A DNA stretch of 64,000 nt from RGIG7213 sp045540335 (GCA_045540335.1 JAZQHC010000045.1:90070-154069); one strand, 5' to 3'; shown: positions 46,171 through 54,925, numbered from the stretch's first letter. Numbers and translations: made by a program. The notes: generated by a model not told the origin, from the letters alone.

Positions 46171-46827
46171 ATGAAAAACAACGTAACAGAGCTTGTATTT
46201 ATTTTAGACAGAAGCGGATCTATGTCGGGGCTGGAAAAGGATACCATAGGTGGTTTCAATGCTATGATAGAAAAGCAGAAAAAGCAAAACGGAACGTGCT
46301 ATGTATCAACCGTTTTATTCGATCACGAAAGCTTTGTCTTACACGATAGAGTGGAACTTTCGGAAATACCGAATATGACACAAGAAGATTATACAGTTCG
46401 CGGCTCTACGGCACTTGTTGATGCGATTGGCGGTGCTATCCGCCATATAAGAAATATTCACAAATATGCACGAAAAGAAGATGTTCCCGAAAACACAATT
46501 TTTATTATCACAACTGATGGAATGGAAAATTCAAGCCATCGTTATACAAGCCGCGAGGTTAAAAAAATAATCGAGCATCAGAAGGAAAAATACGGTTGGG
46601 AATTTTTATTTATCGGTGCTAATATTGATGCCGTGCAGACCGCATCGCATTATGGAATCAGCAACGATAGGGCTGTAAATTACAATGCTGACAGCCGCGG
46701 TACGCGCCTTGTATATGAAACACTGGCGAAAACCGTTTGTAAAGTGCGTTCTTCAGAACCCTTGCAAGAAACCTGGAAAGACGAAATAAACGACGATTAT
46801 ATAAAACGTAGCAAAAAACAGGAATAA
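46171..46827 (+). CDS. von Willebrand factor type A domain protein
   Basis: 218 residues forming essentially a single vWA domain. The MIDAS metal site is visible: FILDRSGSM near the start (DxSxS-type, with Arg for the second position), GSTALVDAIGG at about 85-95 and ITTDGMENSS at about 115-124. Such proteins bind partner proteins in the cytoplasm; there is no signal peptide. No partner ATPase (MoxR type) is adjacent, so the role is unknown. Confidence 0.92.
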   Translation: MKNNVTELVFILDRSGSMSGLEKDTIGGFNAMIEKQKKQNGTCYVSTVLFDHESFVLHDRVELSEIPNMTQEDYTVRGSTALVDAIGGAIRHIRNIHKYARKEDVPENTIFIITTDGMENSSHRYTSREVKKIIEHQKEKYGWEFLFIGANIDAVQTASHYGISNDRAVNYNADSRGTRLVYETLAKTVCKVRSSEPLQETWKDEINDDYIKRSKKQE

Positions 46828-46854
46828 TTTTTTTATAAAAAGAATTTCTATCAT

Positions 46855-46884
46855 AAAAAGCCGTTTTTTCTTACGGCTTTTTAT
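46855..46884 (+). terminator. Terminator after the vWA gene
   Basis: Perfect stem AAAAAGCCGT/ACGGCTTTTT with an 8-nt T-rich loop and a following T-tract. Confidence 0.9.
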
Positions 46885-46939
46885 TTGTTTCGGAATGGTT
46901 TATATTTTTAATCGAAAAATATCAAATCTTATAAAAGGA

Positions 46940-46968
46940 TTGACAAAACAAGTTAAACTATTTATAAT
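46940..46968 (+). promoter_or_regulatory. Consensus promoter of the cotH-VTC-DUF4956 unit
   Basis: TTGACA (46940-46945) and TATAAT (46963-46968) with a 17-bp spacer. The leader to the GTG start is about 60 nt with a GGAGG site. Confidence 0.92.
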
Positions 46969-47037
46969 GTAATTAACTACTTACTGATTATCAAGCTACA
47001 CCTTTGTGTATGTAAAACATAAATATGGAGGATTTTT

Positions 47038-48921
47038 GTGGCAATTATAAAGAAATATATATTTTGGGCACTTTGTACCATTGTTTTTGTGTTGATATTA
47101 TTTTTAGGGTTCAAAATGCGCGAGGACACGCTTCCGAGTTTTTGCATAAATACTGAATTCGGCACAGAAAAAATTGAAATATTCGATGATAAAAACGGTA
47201 ACTACTATCTATTCATTCCTGCATATGCTGATCTTAAACAGATATCCGTTTTTTGTGACGAAAACCATACTTTCGCTTTAGAAAATATCATTTTATCTAA
47301 TGAAATGCTGTGTGATGATTTCGAATTAAATAAGCCGTATATTTTCAAAAGAGACAACGAACACTTGGCAACATTTTGGTTTTATAAATCTTCTAATATT
47401 GCAACTATGTATATTGAAACCGTATCGGGCGATATGGATTACATCCATGAAAACAAAGATCATGAAGAAACAGTTTCGGTTACTTTATATACATCAGACG
47501 GAAGCGTCAAATACCATAACGATTACAGTACTTTAAAGGGACGCGGAAATGCCACTTGGAATTTTGATAAGCGCCCGTATTCATTAACGTTACCTGCAAA
47601 AGCCGATCTGCTTGGTATGGGCAGTTCAGATGCTTGGGTTCTTTTATCAAATTCACTTGACGAAACTAATCTTAACAACTACTTGGTCTATAATCTCGCT
47701 GCGAATGTTGGTCTCGGTTGGACACCGGAATGTGATTGGATTGATCTATATTTAAACGGAGAATATAGCGGATTATATCTGCTTACTGAAAAAATAGATA
47801 TCGAAAGCAGTAAATTAAACTTAAATACCGTTGCCGGAGATTTTTTGTGTAAAATCGATATTCAAGGTCGTTGGGAATCTATACGGAATCCGTTTTTAAC
47901 CGATGCAGGACGTACCGTTGAAATCAGTTTTCCGCAGGCGCTTACGCAGTCGGATTATTCAAGAATAATTGAACACGTAAATCAAATGGAAAAAACGATT
48001 TTAACTTTCGAAAACTTAAATGAAGAACCGATAATTGATTTAGATACGTGGATTTGCAGATATTTGATTGACGAAATTTCCGGAAATGTCGATTCAGATC
48101 TTACAAGCAGCTATTTCTATTTTTCTGATGGAGTATTTTACGCCGGTCCTGTTTGGGATTATGACGTTTCGTTAGGAAACAGCATGCGAAACAGAGATCC
48201 TTATTCTTTTGTAGCAAAAAATGCACAAAAATCGCAAACCTACATTTCCCTATATTATCCGTCGCTTTATAAGAATAATTTCTTTTATGATCGTATGATT
48301 CTAATTTATCGTACAGTCTTTTTACCGCAAGTAGAAAAAATAATCGAATTTGAAATAGACGAATTATCTGCACATATAAGTAATGCTGCCGAAATGAACA
48401 GTATCCGCTGGGATTCGATGTACGACGAAAATCAGACTTTAACCTCAAATAACAACACGGTGCGCAGTTGTGATGAGTTGAAAAAATACTTGCGAAAGAG
48501 ACTTGATTTTTTAAATAGCGCGTGGTTAGACGGCAAGGATTTCTGTACCATACAGTTTGAACATACCGCTAATCAACCATACTGGTGTACTTCAGTAGAA
48601 TCGGGTACATGTTTGCAAAACATGTACGAAGATATTAAATCTATCACTTGGCTTGATTCTTTAACGGGTGAAATATTCGATTTCAGCAAGCCGATCACTA
48701 AAGACATGCTCCTGGTTGCCAAACATACTCCAACTGATAGTACTGCCGCGCCGGGATATTCAAGCTTTACATTCGCGACGCGCGATTACATAGTAATTTT
48801 TTCTTCTGCAGTTTTATTTATTTTACTATTTGTTTTTGCATTCTTCGATATCAGACATAGATATAAAGAAAGGAGGAATGTTGATGAATGTAAACGAACA
48901 AAAATATCGTCACGAGATTAA
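47038..48921 (+). CDS. CotH kinase family protein, membrane-anchored
   Basis: 627 residues starting at a GTG 5 nt after GGAGG. One transmembrane helix near the N-terminus (about 8-25) and one near the C-terminus (about 582-603) bracket an extracytoplasmic CotH domain. CotH motifs: LKGRGNATWNFDKRPYSL, WVLLSNSLDETNLNN, LNGEYSGLYLLTEKID and GPVWDYDVSLGN, the last containing the aspartates of the kinase-like active site. CotH-type proteins are atypical protein kinases, in Bacillus phosphorylating spore coat proteins. Its coding end overlaps the VTC gene by 38 bp, so they are co-translated. Confidence 0.93.
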   Translation: MAIIKKYIFWALCTIVFVLILFLGFKMREDTLPSFCINTEFGTEKIEIFDDKNGNYYLFIPAYADLKQISVFCDENHTFALENIILSNEMLCDDFELNKPYIFKRDNEHLATFWFYKSSNIATMYIETVSGDMDYIHENKDHEETVSVTLYTSDGSVKYHNDYSTLKGRGNATWNFDKRPYSLTLPAKADLLGMGSSDAWVLLSNSLDETNLNNYLVYNLAANVGLGWTPECDWIDLYLNGEYSGLYLLTEKIDIESSKLNLNTVAGDFLCKIDIQGRWESIRNPFLTDAGRTVEISFPQALTQSDYSRIIEHVNQMEKTILTFENLNEEPIIDLDTWICRYLIDEISGNVDSDLTSSYFYFSDGVFYAGPVWDYDVSLGNSMRNRDPYSFVAKNAQKSQTYISLYYPSLYKNNFFYDRMILIYRTVFLPQVEKIIEFEIDELSAHISNAAEMNSIRWDSMYDENQTLTSNNNTVRSCDELKKYLRKRLDFLNSAWLDGKDFCTIQFEHTANQPYWCTSVESGTCLQNMYEDIKSITWLDSLTGEIFDFSKPITKDMLLVAKHTPTDSTAAPGYSSFTFATRDYIVIFSSAVLFILLFVFAFFDIRHRYKERRNVDECKRTKISSRD

Positions 48922-49609
48922 ATATTTGGTTAGTACAGCTCAAATTCCCCTTTTGGAAAGCAGGATTAAATGTTTGATGTCGCGCGATTCACACACCGGA
49001 CCTAACGGGATATACAATATACGCAGCTTATATTTCGATGATTACGATAATAGCTGTTTTTACGAAAACGAAAATGGAACCGACCCCAGAGAAAAGTTTC
49101 GAATAAGAATTTATAATCATTCAGACAAGCGAATTTCCTTGGAATGCAAAAGGAAAATATGCGGAAAAACGCAAAAGGATTCTTGCATTCTCTCTTTGCA
49201 GGAAGCACAAGGGTTGATACATGGAAAACCTTTGTTGCCGACGGAATCAACGCCGATACTTCTAAGGCGATTTTTGATAGAAATGAAAACGCGTTATTTT
49301 CGCCCCGCTGTTATAGTTGAATACGAACGCATTCCATACATTTACAAAAACGGCAATGTTCGCGTTACGTTTGATACAAAAATTTCTTCTTCATCAAATG
49401 TAAATGATTTTTTTGAAGATGCGTTACCTAAAAGACCGATCATGCCATCAGGACAGCATTTGATGGAAGTAAAATTCGATGAATATCTTCCGGATTTCAT
49501 TTACAGAAGTCTTAATTTAGGAAAACTTCAGCAAACAACTTATTCAAAATATTACTTGTGCAGAAAATATGCATTAAATAAAGGAGAAGCCAATAATGTC
49601 TTTTTATGA
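48884..49609 (+). CDS. VTC domain protein (polyphosphate polymerase-like)
   Basis: 241 residues from the ATG at 48884, preceded by AAAGGAGG. The VTC fold has a tunnel lined with basic residues: YRHEIKYLV, GIYNIRSLYFDD, REKFRIRIY, ISLECKRK, RPAVIVEYERIPY, VRVTFDTKI and LMEVKFDEYLP with the final TTYSKYYLCR. Eukaryotic VTC4 uses ATP to make polyphosphate; bacterial VTC-domain proteins are usually linked to CotH and DUF4956 genes and are not biochemically defined to my knowledge. Overlaps the next gene by 14 bp. Confidence 0.92.
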   Translation: MNVNEQKYRHEIKYLVSTAQIPLLESRIKCLMSRDSHTGPNGIYNIRSLYFDDYDNSCFYENENGTDPREKFRIRIYNHSDKRISLECKRKICGKTQKDSCILSLQEAQGLIHGKPLLPTESTPILLRRFLIEMKTRYFRPAVIVEYERIPYIYKNGNVRVTFDTKISSSSNVNDFFEDALPKRPIMPSGQHLMEVKFDEYLPDFIYRSLNLGKLQQTTYSKYYLCRKYALNKGEANNVFL

Positions 49610-50270
49610 TATTTTCAAAAAATCTTTTTTAGAAGGATTTGAATCTACTGATATTAACGTTTATACTGCTGCAGCAGCAATGATGATTACGTGTGTACTC
49701 GCACTATACATCTTCACTATTTACCGTGTGTTAACGAGAAAAACATTTTATTCAAAAAGCTTCAATATTTCTTTGGCGGGAATTGCACTTATAACTTGCG
49801 GAATAATTCTTACTATTCAATCAAGTCTTGTGGTTTCTCTCGGTATGGTAGGTGCATTATCTATCGTTCGATTCAGAACTGCTATAAAAGATCCCATGGA
49901 TTTAATGTTCTTATTCTGGTCTATTGCCGTCGGCATTATTTGCGGTGTAGGCATGGCTGAAATCGCTGTTATGCTTAGTGTTGTACTGACGTTAGGTGTT
50001 CTTTTGCTTAATCAACTGCCAGTAGCAAAAGCACCGTTGATTTTGGTTGTAAATGCAAAAGATATAAATGCCGAATGTGATATCATGCTTGTTGTAAAAA
50101 AATACGCAAAATCACCTGCAATAAAATCAAGAAATATGACTAAAGATAATCTCGATATTATTGTAGAATTACGCACAAGCGAAGGAAGCAATTTGATTAA
50201 GGATATCCTGGATCTGCAATCGGTATCTTCGGCATCTTTAATGTCACACGACGGCGAAGTTACATTTTAA
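49596..50270 (+). CDS. DUF4956 family membrane protein
   Basis: 224 residues with about four transmembrane helices in the first ~145 and a cytoplasmic-type C-terminal domain (about 150-224). The motif MVGALSIVRFRTAIKDPMDLMFLFWSIAVGI is the family signature. It begins within the VTC gene (14-bp overlap). Proteins of this kind are likely to be the membrane partner of the VTC enzyme, perhaps a channel or scaffold; this is inferred only from gene order. Confidence 0.9.
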   Translation: MSFYDIFKKSFLEGFESTDINVYTAAAAMMITCVLALYIFTIYRVLTRKTFYSKSFNISLAGIALITCGIILTIQSSLVVSLGMVGALSIVRFRTAIKDPMDLMFLFWSIAVGIICGVGMAEIAVMLSVVLTLGVLLLNQLPVAKAPLILVVNAKDINAECDIMLVVKKYAKSPAIKSRNMTKDNLDIIVELRTSEGSNLIKDILDLQSVSSASLMSHDGEVTF

Positions 50271-50342
50271 TTTAAAAATTACATACAAAGAAAAATCTGA
50301 TATAATCAAAAAGAGTATATCCATTTTTTTACAGGAGGAAAT

Positions 50343-53300
50343 ATGAATTTTAAGAAATCTTTGTCAATTTTTATTTCGGCGGCGATGCTTTTTTCGCCAA
50401 TCACATCTGTATATGCTTACGATGGTGAAAATACAACTATAATAACGCACGAAATAACAAAAGTAAATGCATCATCAGGCACACTTGATAATAATATATC
50501 TTGGACTCTTGATGATAACGGTACACTTACAATAAGCGGAAATGGTGCTATTGCAGAAGGGGCATTTAGTGACTTGTATGATTTCACTGAATCATCCTCT
50601 ATCAAAAAAGTAATAATCAAGAATGGAGTTACAGGTATAGGCGATAGTGCCTTTTATGAATGCTCAAGCCTTACTTCCATTTCAATTCCCGCCAGCGTTA
50701 CAAGTATAGCAGATTACGTATTTTCCGGTTGCTTTAATCTTGCGACAATAACAGTAAATGCAAATAACAAACACTATTCAAGTGATGAACACGGTGTACT
50801 TTTTAACAAAAATAAAACGAACCTTGTTCAATACCCGACGGGTAACACAAGAGTGTCATATACCATACCCAGCAGTGTTACAAAAATAGACGATTGGGCA
50901 TTTTCGTATTGCTCAAATCTTACATCGGTGACAATTTCCGAGGGCGTTGCAAGCATAGGAAATTACGCATTTTACGAGTGTTCAGCTCTTACGTCCATTT
51001 CCCTTCCCGGAAGTATTACCAACGTGGGAGACAGTGCGTTTGAGTATTGTTCAAGACTTACGACAGTTGCGATATCCTCCGGTGTTGCAAGTATAGGCGA
51101 TTGTGCATTTTATAACTGTTCTGCTCTTGAAAAAATAACCGTTGACGAAAGCAATAAAAATTATTCCAGCGATGAGTACGGCGCCCTTTGGGATAAAAAC
51201 AAAACCAAACTTATCCAATATCCTATTGGTAGCGGAAAAACGTCATACTCTATTCCCGAAAGCGCTACGGAAATAGCTGATTCCGCATTCAACGGTTGCT
51301 ACGTGCTTACAGATATATTTTACGGCGGAAATGAAGACGATTGGTCTGATATATACATAGGATTCGGAAACGACCAGCTTTATAACGTTACAGTACATTT
51401 TGGTCAAGAAACCTGCCCGCATGTTTATAGTGATTGGATAACGGATATTGAATTTAAATGTGAAACAGGCGGCAAAAAACACAAGGAGTGTTCGATATGC
51501 GGTGATGTCGTAACAGAAGTTTCACCCGCCGTCAGTCACTCATTCAGCGAATGGACAACCAATGCTTCAGGAGAATACGAAAGGCTGTGCTCTGCTTGCG
51601 GATATAAGCAAGTCAGACCGTTTTCTGTAGTATCCTCCGGTATATGCGGCAATACACTCACATGGACTCTTGATGTTAAAGGTACACTAACAATAAGCGG
51701 AATTGGCAATATAAACGAAGGTGCATTTAGCTTTTTGTATGATTTTGCTGAATCATCTTCAATTAAAAATCTCGTAATTGAAGATGGAATTACAGGCATA
51801 GGAAATTATGCATTTTACGAATGCTCAAATATTGCTTCAATTACTATCTCAAGCAGTGTTAAAAGTATAGGCGATCATGCTTTTTCCGACTGTTCAAGCC
51901 TCGCATCGGTTATAATTCCCGACAGTGTTGTGACAATAGGCGGTTCTGCGTTTTCCGGTTGTTCAAGCCTTAAATCACTTACAATAGGTAATGGTGTTAC
52001 AAATATAGATAGCTCTGCATTTTCCGGTTGCTCTGCACTTACGTCTGCAAAAATGGGCAACAAAGTTGCAAGTATAGGCAGTTCAGTATTCTTTGGTTGC
52101 TCAAGCCTTACTTCAATTACGATTCCGGATAGTGTTACAACTATAGGCGACAGTGCATTTAACGGCTGTTCAAGCATTACATCAATTGTAATTCCCCATA
52201 ATGTTACAACTATAGGCGAGTGGGCGTTTTTTAACTGTTCCAACCTTGAAAGAATAACAGTTGACGAAAACAACAAATATTACTCCAACGATGAATACGG
52301 CGTACTTTTCAATAAAAATAAAACAACACTTATTAAGTACCCTGAAAAAAATACACAAACGGTATATACAATTCCCGATGGAGTCGTAAGTGTATCCGCT
52401 TCCGCATTTCAATATTCTTTAAATCTTAAATCTGTTATCATTCCCAACAGCGTTACAAGTATAGGTAATAGTGCGTTTGAATACTGTTCAAGTCTTACAT
52501 CTGTAACAATTCCAAATAGTGTAACGAATATAGGCGCAGGTGTATTTATCGGTTGTTCAAGTCTTGCCAAAATAACAGTAGATGGTGATAATAAATATTA
52601 CTCAAGCGATGGACAAGGTGTACTTTTTAATAAAAATAAAACAATGCTTATTCAATATCCTATAGGTAACACAAAAACGTCATATGATGTTCCCGGCGGC
52701 GTTTCTGATATAGGCGAGTGGGCATTCCAATATTGTTCAAGTCTTACTTATATTTCTTTGCCAAATAGTGTAAATAATATATCCTCCTACGCATTTTGGA
52801 ACTGCAAAAACATTACGGAAGTTCGCTATGACGGTATAGAAGATGAATGGAACAGAATTGAAATAGCAGACGGCAACGATGATCTTTTAGCTGCAACAGT
52901 TACATATGTTCCTACCGAAACAAAAGAGGTTGGCTTAAGCTTTCTTACAGAACCTCAGAAAACTGTATATACATACGGAGAAGATCTTTCTCTCAACGGC
53001 GCGGTGATTGTAGTAATGTATTCCGATGGAAGCTATACCGAGATTAAAGATTACACCGTAACAGGGTACGATAAATATAGCTTTGGTGTGCAAAATGTTT
53101 ACATTACTCGCGGTGATTTTTCACTTGAATTTAAAGTATCCATCGTTCCCGCTGAAGCAACTTCGGTAACAGAGCCTATAAACGAAGGAACAACTGTTAG
53201 AGAGTTGTCTGCTTTATATCCCTCTTATACACTCTTTGTATTTAACAATGACAAAGCAACTTTGCTTACAGACAGTGCAATTTTGAAAACAGGCTGTATC

Positions 53301-53516
53301 ATTCAACTTGTTAGCGACAATTCCTTGATTGACAGTATCGCGGTAAACATTGCCGGCGATGCAACGGGAGATGGCGTTGTTGATACAAAAGACTTAATAA
53401 GAATTAAAAAACAGATACTTCAAGGCAGCGCGGTTGAATATATCGAATTTGTTGATGTTAATTGCGATGGTACGGTTGACGAAAAGGATATTGATACAAT
53501 TTTAACAATGTTGTAA
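50343..53516 (+). CDS. BspA-type leucine-rich-repeat surface protein with bacterial Ig-like and dockerin-like domains
   Basis: 1057 residues. A signal peptide (cleavage probably after VYA, about residue 28) precedes two homologous modules, at about 35-350 and 430-870. Each opens with a beta segment (TLTISGxGxI...GAFSxLYDF) followed by many ~23-residue LRR_5 repeats of form C-S-S-L-T-S-I-x-I-P-x-S-V-T-x-I-G-x-x-A-F. A small cysteine-containing linker (CPHVY...CSICGD) joins them. An Ig-like Big_3-type domain (about 865-940) and a C-terminal pair of dockerin-type calcium repeats (GDATGDGVVDTKDLIRIKK and DVNCDGTVDEKDI) follow. LRR proteins of this type bind host or substrate surfaces; the dockerin suggests assembly on a scaffold. 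GGAGG ribosome binding site. Confidence 0.92.
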   Translation: MNFKKSLSIFISAAMLFSPITSVYAYDGENTTIITHEITKVNASSGTLDNNISWTLDDNGTLTISGNGAIAEGAFSDLYDFTESSSIKKVIIKNGVTGIGDSAFYECSSLTSISIPASVTSIADYVFSGCFNLATITVNANNKHYSSDEHGVLFNKNKTNLVQYPTGNTRVSYTIPSSVTKIDDWAFSYCSNLTSVTISEGVASIGNYAFYECSALTSISLPGSITNVGDSAFEYCSRLTTVAISSGVASIGDCAFYNCSALEKITVDESNKNYSSDEYGALWDKNKTKLIQYPIGSGKTSYSIPESATEIADSAFNGCYVLTDIFYGGNEDDWSDIYIGFGNDQLYNVTVHFGQETCPHVYSDWITDIEFKCETGGKKHKECSICGDVVTEVSPAVSHSFSEWTTNASGEYERLCSACGYKQVRPFSVVSSGICGNTLTWTLDVKGTLTISGIGNINEGAFSFLYDFAESSSIKNLVIEDGITGIGNYAFYECSNIASITISSSVKSIGDHAFSDCSSLASVIIPDSVVTIGGSAFSGCSSLKSLTIGNGVTNIDSSAFSGCSALTSAKMGNKVASIGSSVFFGCSSLTSITIPDSVTTIGDSAFNGCSSITSIVIPHNVTTIGEWAFFNCSNLERITVDENNKYYSNDEYGVLFNKNKTTLIKYPEKNTQTVYTIPDGVVSVSASAFQYSLNLKSVIIPNSVTSIGNSAFEYCSSLTSVTIPNSVTNIGAGVFIGCSSLAKITVDGDNKYYSSDGQGVLFNKNKTMLIQYPIGNTKTSYDVPGGVSDIGEWAFQYCSSLTYISLPNSVNNISSYAFWNCKNITEVRYDGIEDEWNRIEIADGNDDLLAATVTYVPTETKEVGLSFLTEPQKTVYTYGEDLSLNGAVIVVMYSDGSYTEIKDYTVTGYDKYSFGVQNVYITRGDFSLEFKVSIVPAEATSVTEPINEGTTVRELSALYPSYTLFVFNNDKATLLTDSAILKTGCIIQLVSDNSLIDSIAVNIAGDATGDGVVDTKDLIRIKKQILQGSAVEYIEFVDVNCDGTVDEKDIDTILTML

Positions 53517-53586
53517 TCCCAAAAATGTATTTCATAATGTAAGTTATGCAATAATCATAACCACCGGCTAAGTGCAATATTAAAAT

Positions 53587-53628
53587 AAAGGTAGACACAT
53601 AGGAAACCACTATGTATCTACCTTTTTA
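53587..53628 (+). terminator. Terminator after the LRR gene
   Basis: Near-perfect stem AAAGGTAGACACATAG / CTATGTATCTACCTTT (one mismatch), 7-nt loop, T-run at the 3' end. Confidence 0.85.
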
Positions 53629-53660
53629 CGTGATATAATAAAGAAAAGGAGTTGATAAGA

Positions 53661-53781
53661 ATGAAAAAAAGGCCAACAAAGAAGAACTTGGACAAAAGAA
53701 GAAAAATTAAAAATAATAAAAAGATATACTGACGAACATATATCGGCAATAAATATTCGAAAATATTTAAAATTGTATTGA
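53661..53781 (+). pseudogene. Transposase relic (helix-turn-helix N-terminus)
   Basis: An ATG with AAGGAG upstream starts MKKRPTKKN, and after a +1 shift the frame continues as TWTKEEKLKIIKRYTDEHIS, the start of a helix-turn-helix of the IS-transposase type, ending at a TGA at 53781. Only the first ~40 codons are left; no catalytic domain is seen. It shows that an insertion element was once here. Short length limits confidence. Confidence 0.5.
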
Positions 53782-53806
53782 TATTTTGCCGATAACGTGG
53801 TATAAT
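53778..53806 (+). promoter_or_regulatory. Promoter of the Fic gene
   Basis: TTGATA (53778-53783) and TATAAT (53801-53806) with a 17-bp spacer, its 5' half lying in the end of the transposase relic. Confidence 0.8.
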
Positions 53807-53836
53807 TGTTACAGGAAAACTTGTCAGGAGGTAGTT

Positions 53837-54721
53837 ATGGAATATATATCTGTCGCAAAAATGGCTGAAAAATGGGGGATTTCTGAACGTAGTGTGCGTA
53901 ATTACTGCGCACAAGGCAGAATTACCGACGCCAAACTTATCGGCAAAATATGGTACATCCCGGAGGATGCACAGAAGCCTGAGCGTGCGAACAAGAAAAA
54001 AGATGCATCTACATTGTTGCAGTTACTGCAGGAACAGAAAGCTTCTAAGATGACAGGTGGTATCTATCATAAAATTCAGATTGATTTGACATACAATTCA
54101 AACCATATTGAAGGTAGCCGTCTGACTCACGATCAGACCAGATATATTTTTGAAACAAATACAATCGGTTTTGAAAATGAGGCTGTAAATGTTGATGATG
54201 TAGTCGAGACAGCCAACCATTTCAGATGCATTGATATTGTGATTGATCGAGCTGCTTCTGTACTGAAGGAAAAGCTCATCAAAGAATTGCATGCAGTTCT
54301 GAAAGCTTCAACCAGCGACAGTCGTAAAGATTGGTTTGCGGTAGGAGAGTATAAAAAGCTACCCAATGAAGTGGGAGGTAATACTACAACTCTCCCTGAG
54401 AATGTTTCTGATGAAATGTGCAAGTTATTGGCTGACTACAATGCGATATCGGTTAAAACATTTGAAGATATTGTGGCTTTTCACGTGGCTTTTGAACGTA
54501 TACATCCATTCCAGGACGGAAACGGACGTATAGGACGATTGATTATGTTTAAGGAGTGTCTTAAGCACAATATCGTGCCGTTTATCATTGAAGATAATAT
54601 GAAGTTATTCTATTATCGCGGTCTCAAAGAATGGGAAAGAGAGAAAGGTTACCTTATGGATACATGCTTTGCAGCTCAAGACCGCTTTAAATCATATTTA
54701 GATTATTTCAGAATTGCGTAG
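53837..54721 (+). CDS. Fic family AMP-transferase-like protein with N-terminal HTH and inhibitory helix
   Basis: 294 residues from the ATG at 53837, which follows GGAGG; the ORF opens 17 codons earlier without a site. The N-terminal ~50 residues (YISVAKMAEKWGISERSVRNYCAQGRI) are an excisionase/MerR-like winged helix. The FIC domain has the complete active-site motif HPFQDGNGRIGR starting at His223. Upstream S88-N-H-I-E92-G93 matches the auto-inhibitory (S/T)xxxE(G/N) motif, so the enzyme should be self-inhibited (class II type). Fic enzymes transfer AMP or other nucleotides to target proteins. No separate antitoxin gene is adjacent. Confidence 0.92.
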   Translation: MEYISVAKMAEKWGISERSVRNYCAQGRITDAKLIGKIWYIPEDAQKPERANKKKDASTLLQLLQEQKASKMTGGIYHKIQIDLTYNSNHIEGSRLTHDQTRYIFETNTIGFENEAVNVDDVVETANHFRCIDIVIDRAASVLKEKLIKELHAVLKASTSDSRKDWFAVGEYKKLPNEVGGNTTTLPENVSDEMCKLLADYNAISVKTFEDIVAFHVAFERIHPFQDGNGRIGRLIMFKECLKHNIVPFIIEDNMKLFYYRGLKEWEREKGYLMDTCFAAQDRFKSYLDYFRIA

Positions 54722-54773
54722 TGAATTATTATTTGTAATTTATGATTTTGGGTAGCATAGTTATACAGATAAA

Positions 54774-54797
54774 CAAAAAAGACCTCTGAAAGAGGTC
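54774..54797 (-). terminator. tracrRNA terminator
   Basis: Seven-bp stem GACCTCT (minus strand 54797-54791)/AGAGGTC with a 3-nt loop, followed by TTTTTTGTTT on the minus strand. Confidence 0.9.
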
Positions 54798-54889
54798 AAT
54801 TGTGCACACGCTGTGCAATCGGCAGAGCCGACGATTTGAGAATTCTTTTATTTGAACTCGTAGTGTAATTTATAAGGGATATAAATTAC
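54774..54889 (-). ncRNA. tracrRNA (type II-A)
   Basis: Transcribed away from cas9. From the promoter below, the RNA would begin at about 54889 and end at the T-run at 54780-54774, about 116 nt. The anti-repeat (about 54882-54850) pairs with the CRISPR repeat: repeat GTAGTGTAATTT with CTAC-side AAATTACACTAC, then a bulge of GA opposite GAGT, then TTTGA with TCAAA, as in Streptococcus pyogenes. Downstream are hairpins CGGC-tct-GCCG and TGCACA-gcg-TGTGCA and a terminator stem GACCTCT-ttc-AGAGGTC. Not verified by expression data. Confidence 0.88.
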
Positions 54890-54892
54890 ACT
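54862..54892. repeat. 12-bp perfect inverted repeat at the 5' end of tracrRNA
   Basis: Arms AGTGTAATTTAT (54862-54873) and ATAAATTACACT (54881-54892) with a 7-nt centre AAGGGAT. One arm is the anti-repeat itself, so the first part of the tracrRNA can fold back on the segment that should bind crRNA. The same element lies between the Cas9 and tracrRNA transcripts. Confidence 0.92.
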
Positions 54893-54895
54893 GTC

Positions 54896-54924
54896 ATTAT
54901 ATAACAAAAAGGAAGGTTTGTCAA
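54896..54924 (-). promoter_or_regulatory. tracrRNA promoter overlapping the cas9 start region
   Basis: On the minus strand TTGACA (54924-54919) and TATAAT (54901-54896) are separated by exactly 17 bp, a perfect sigma-A consensus. The -35 box lies 1 bp from the cas9 ATG (54926), and the spacer contains the cas9 ribosome binding site. Confidence 0.93.
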
Positions 54925-54925
54925 T

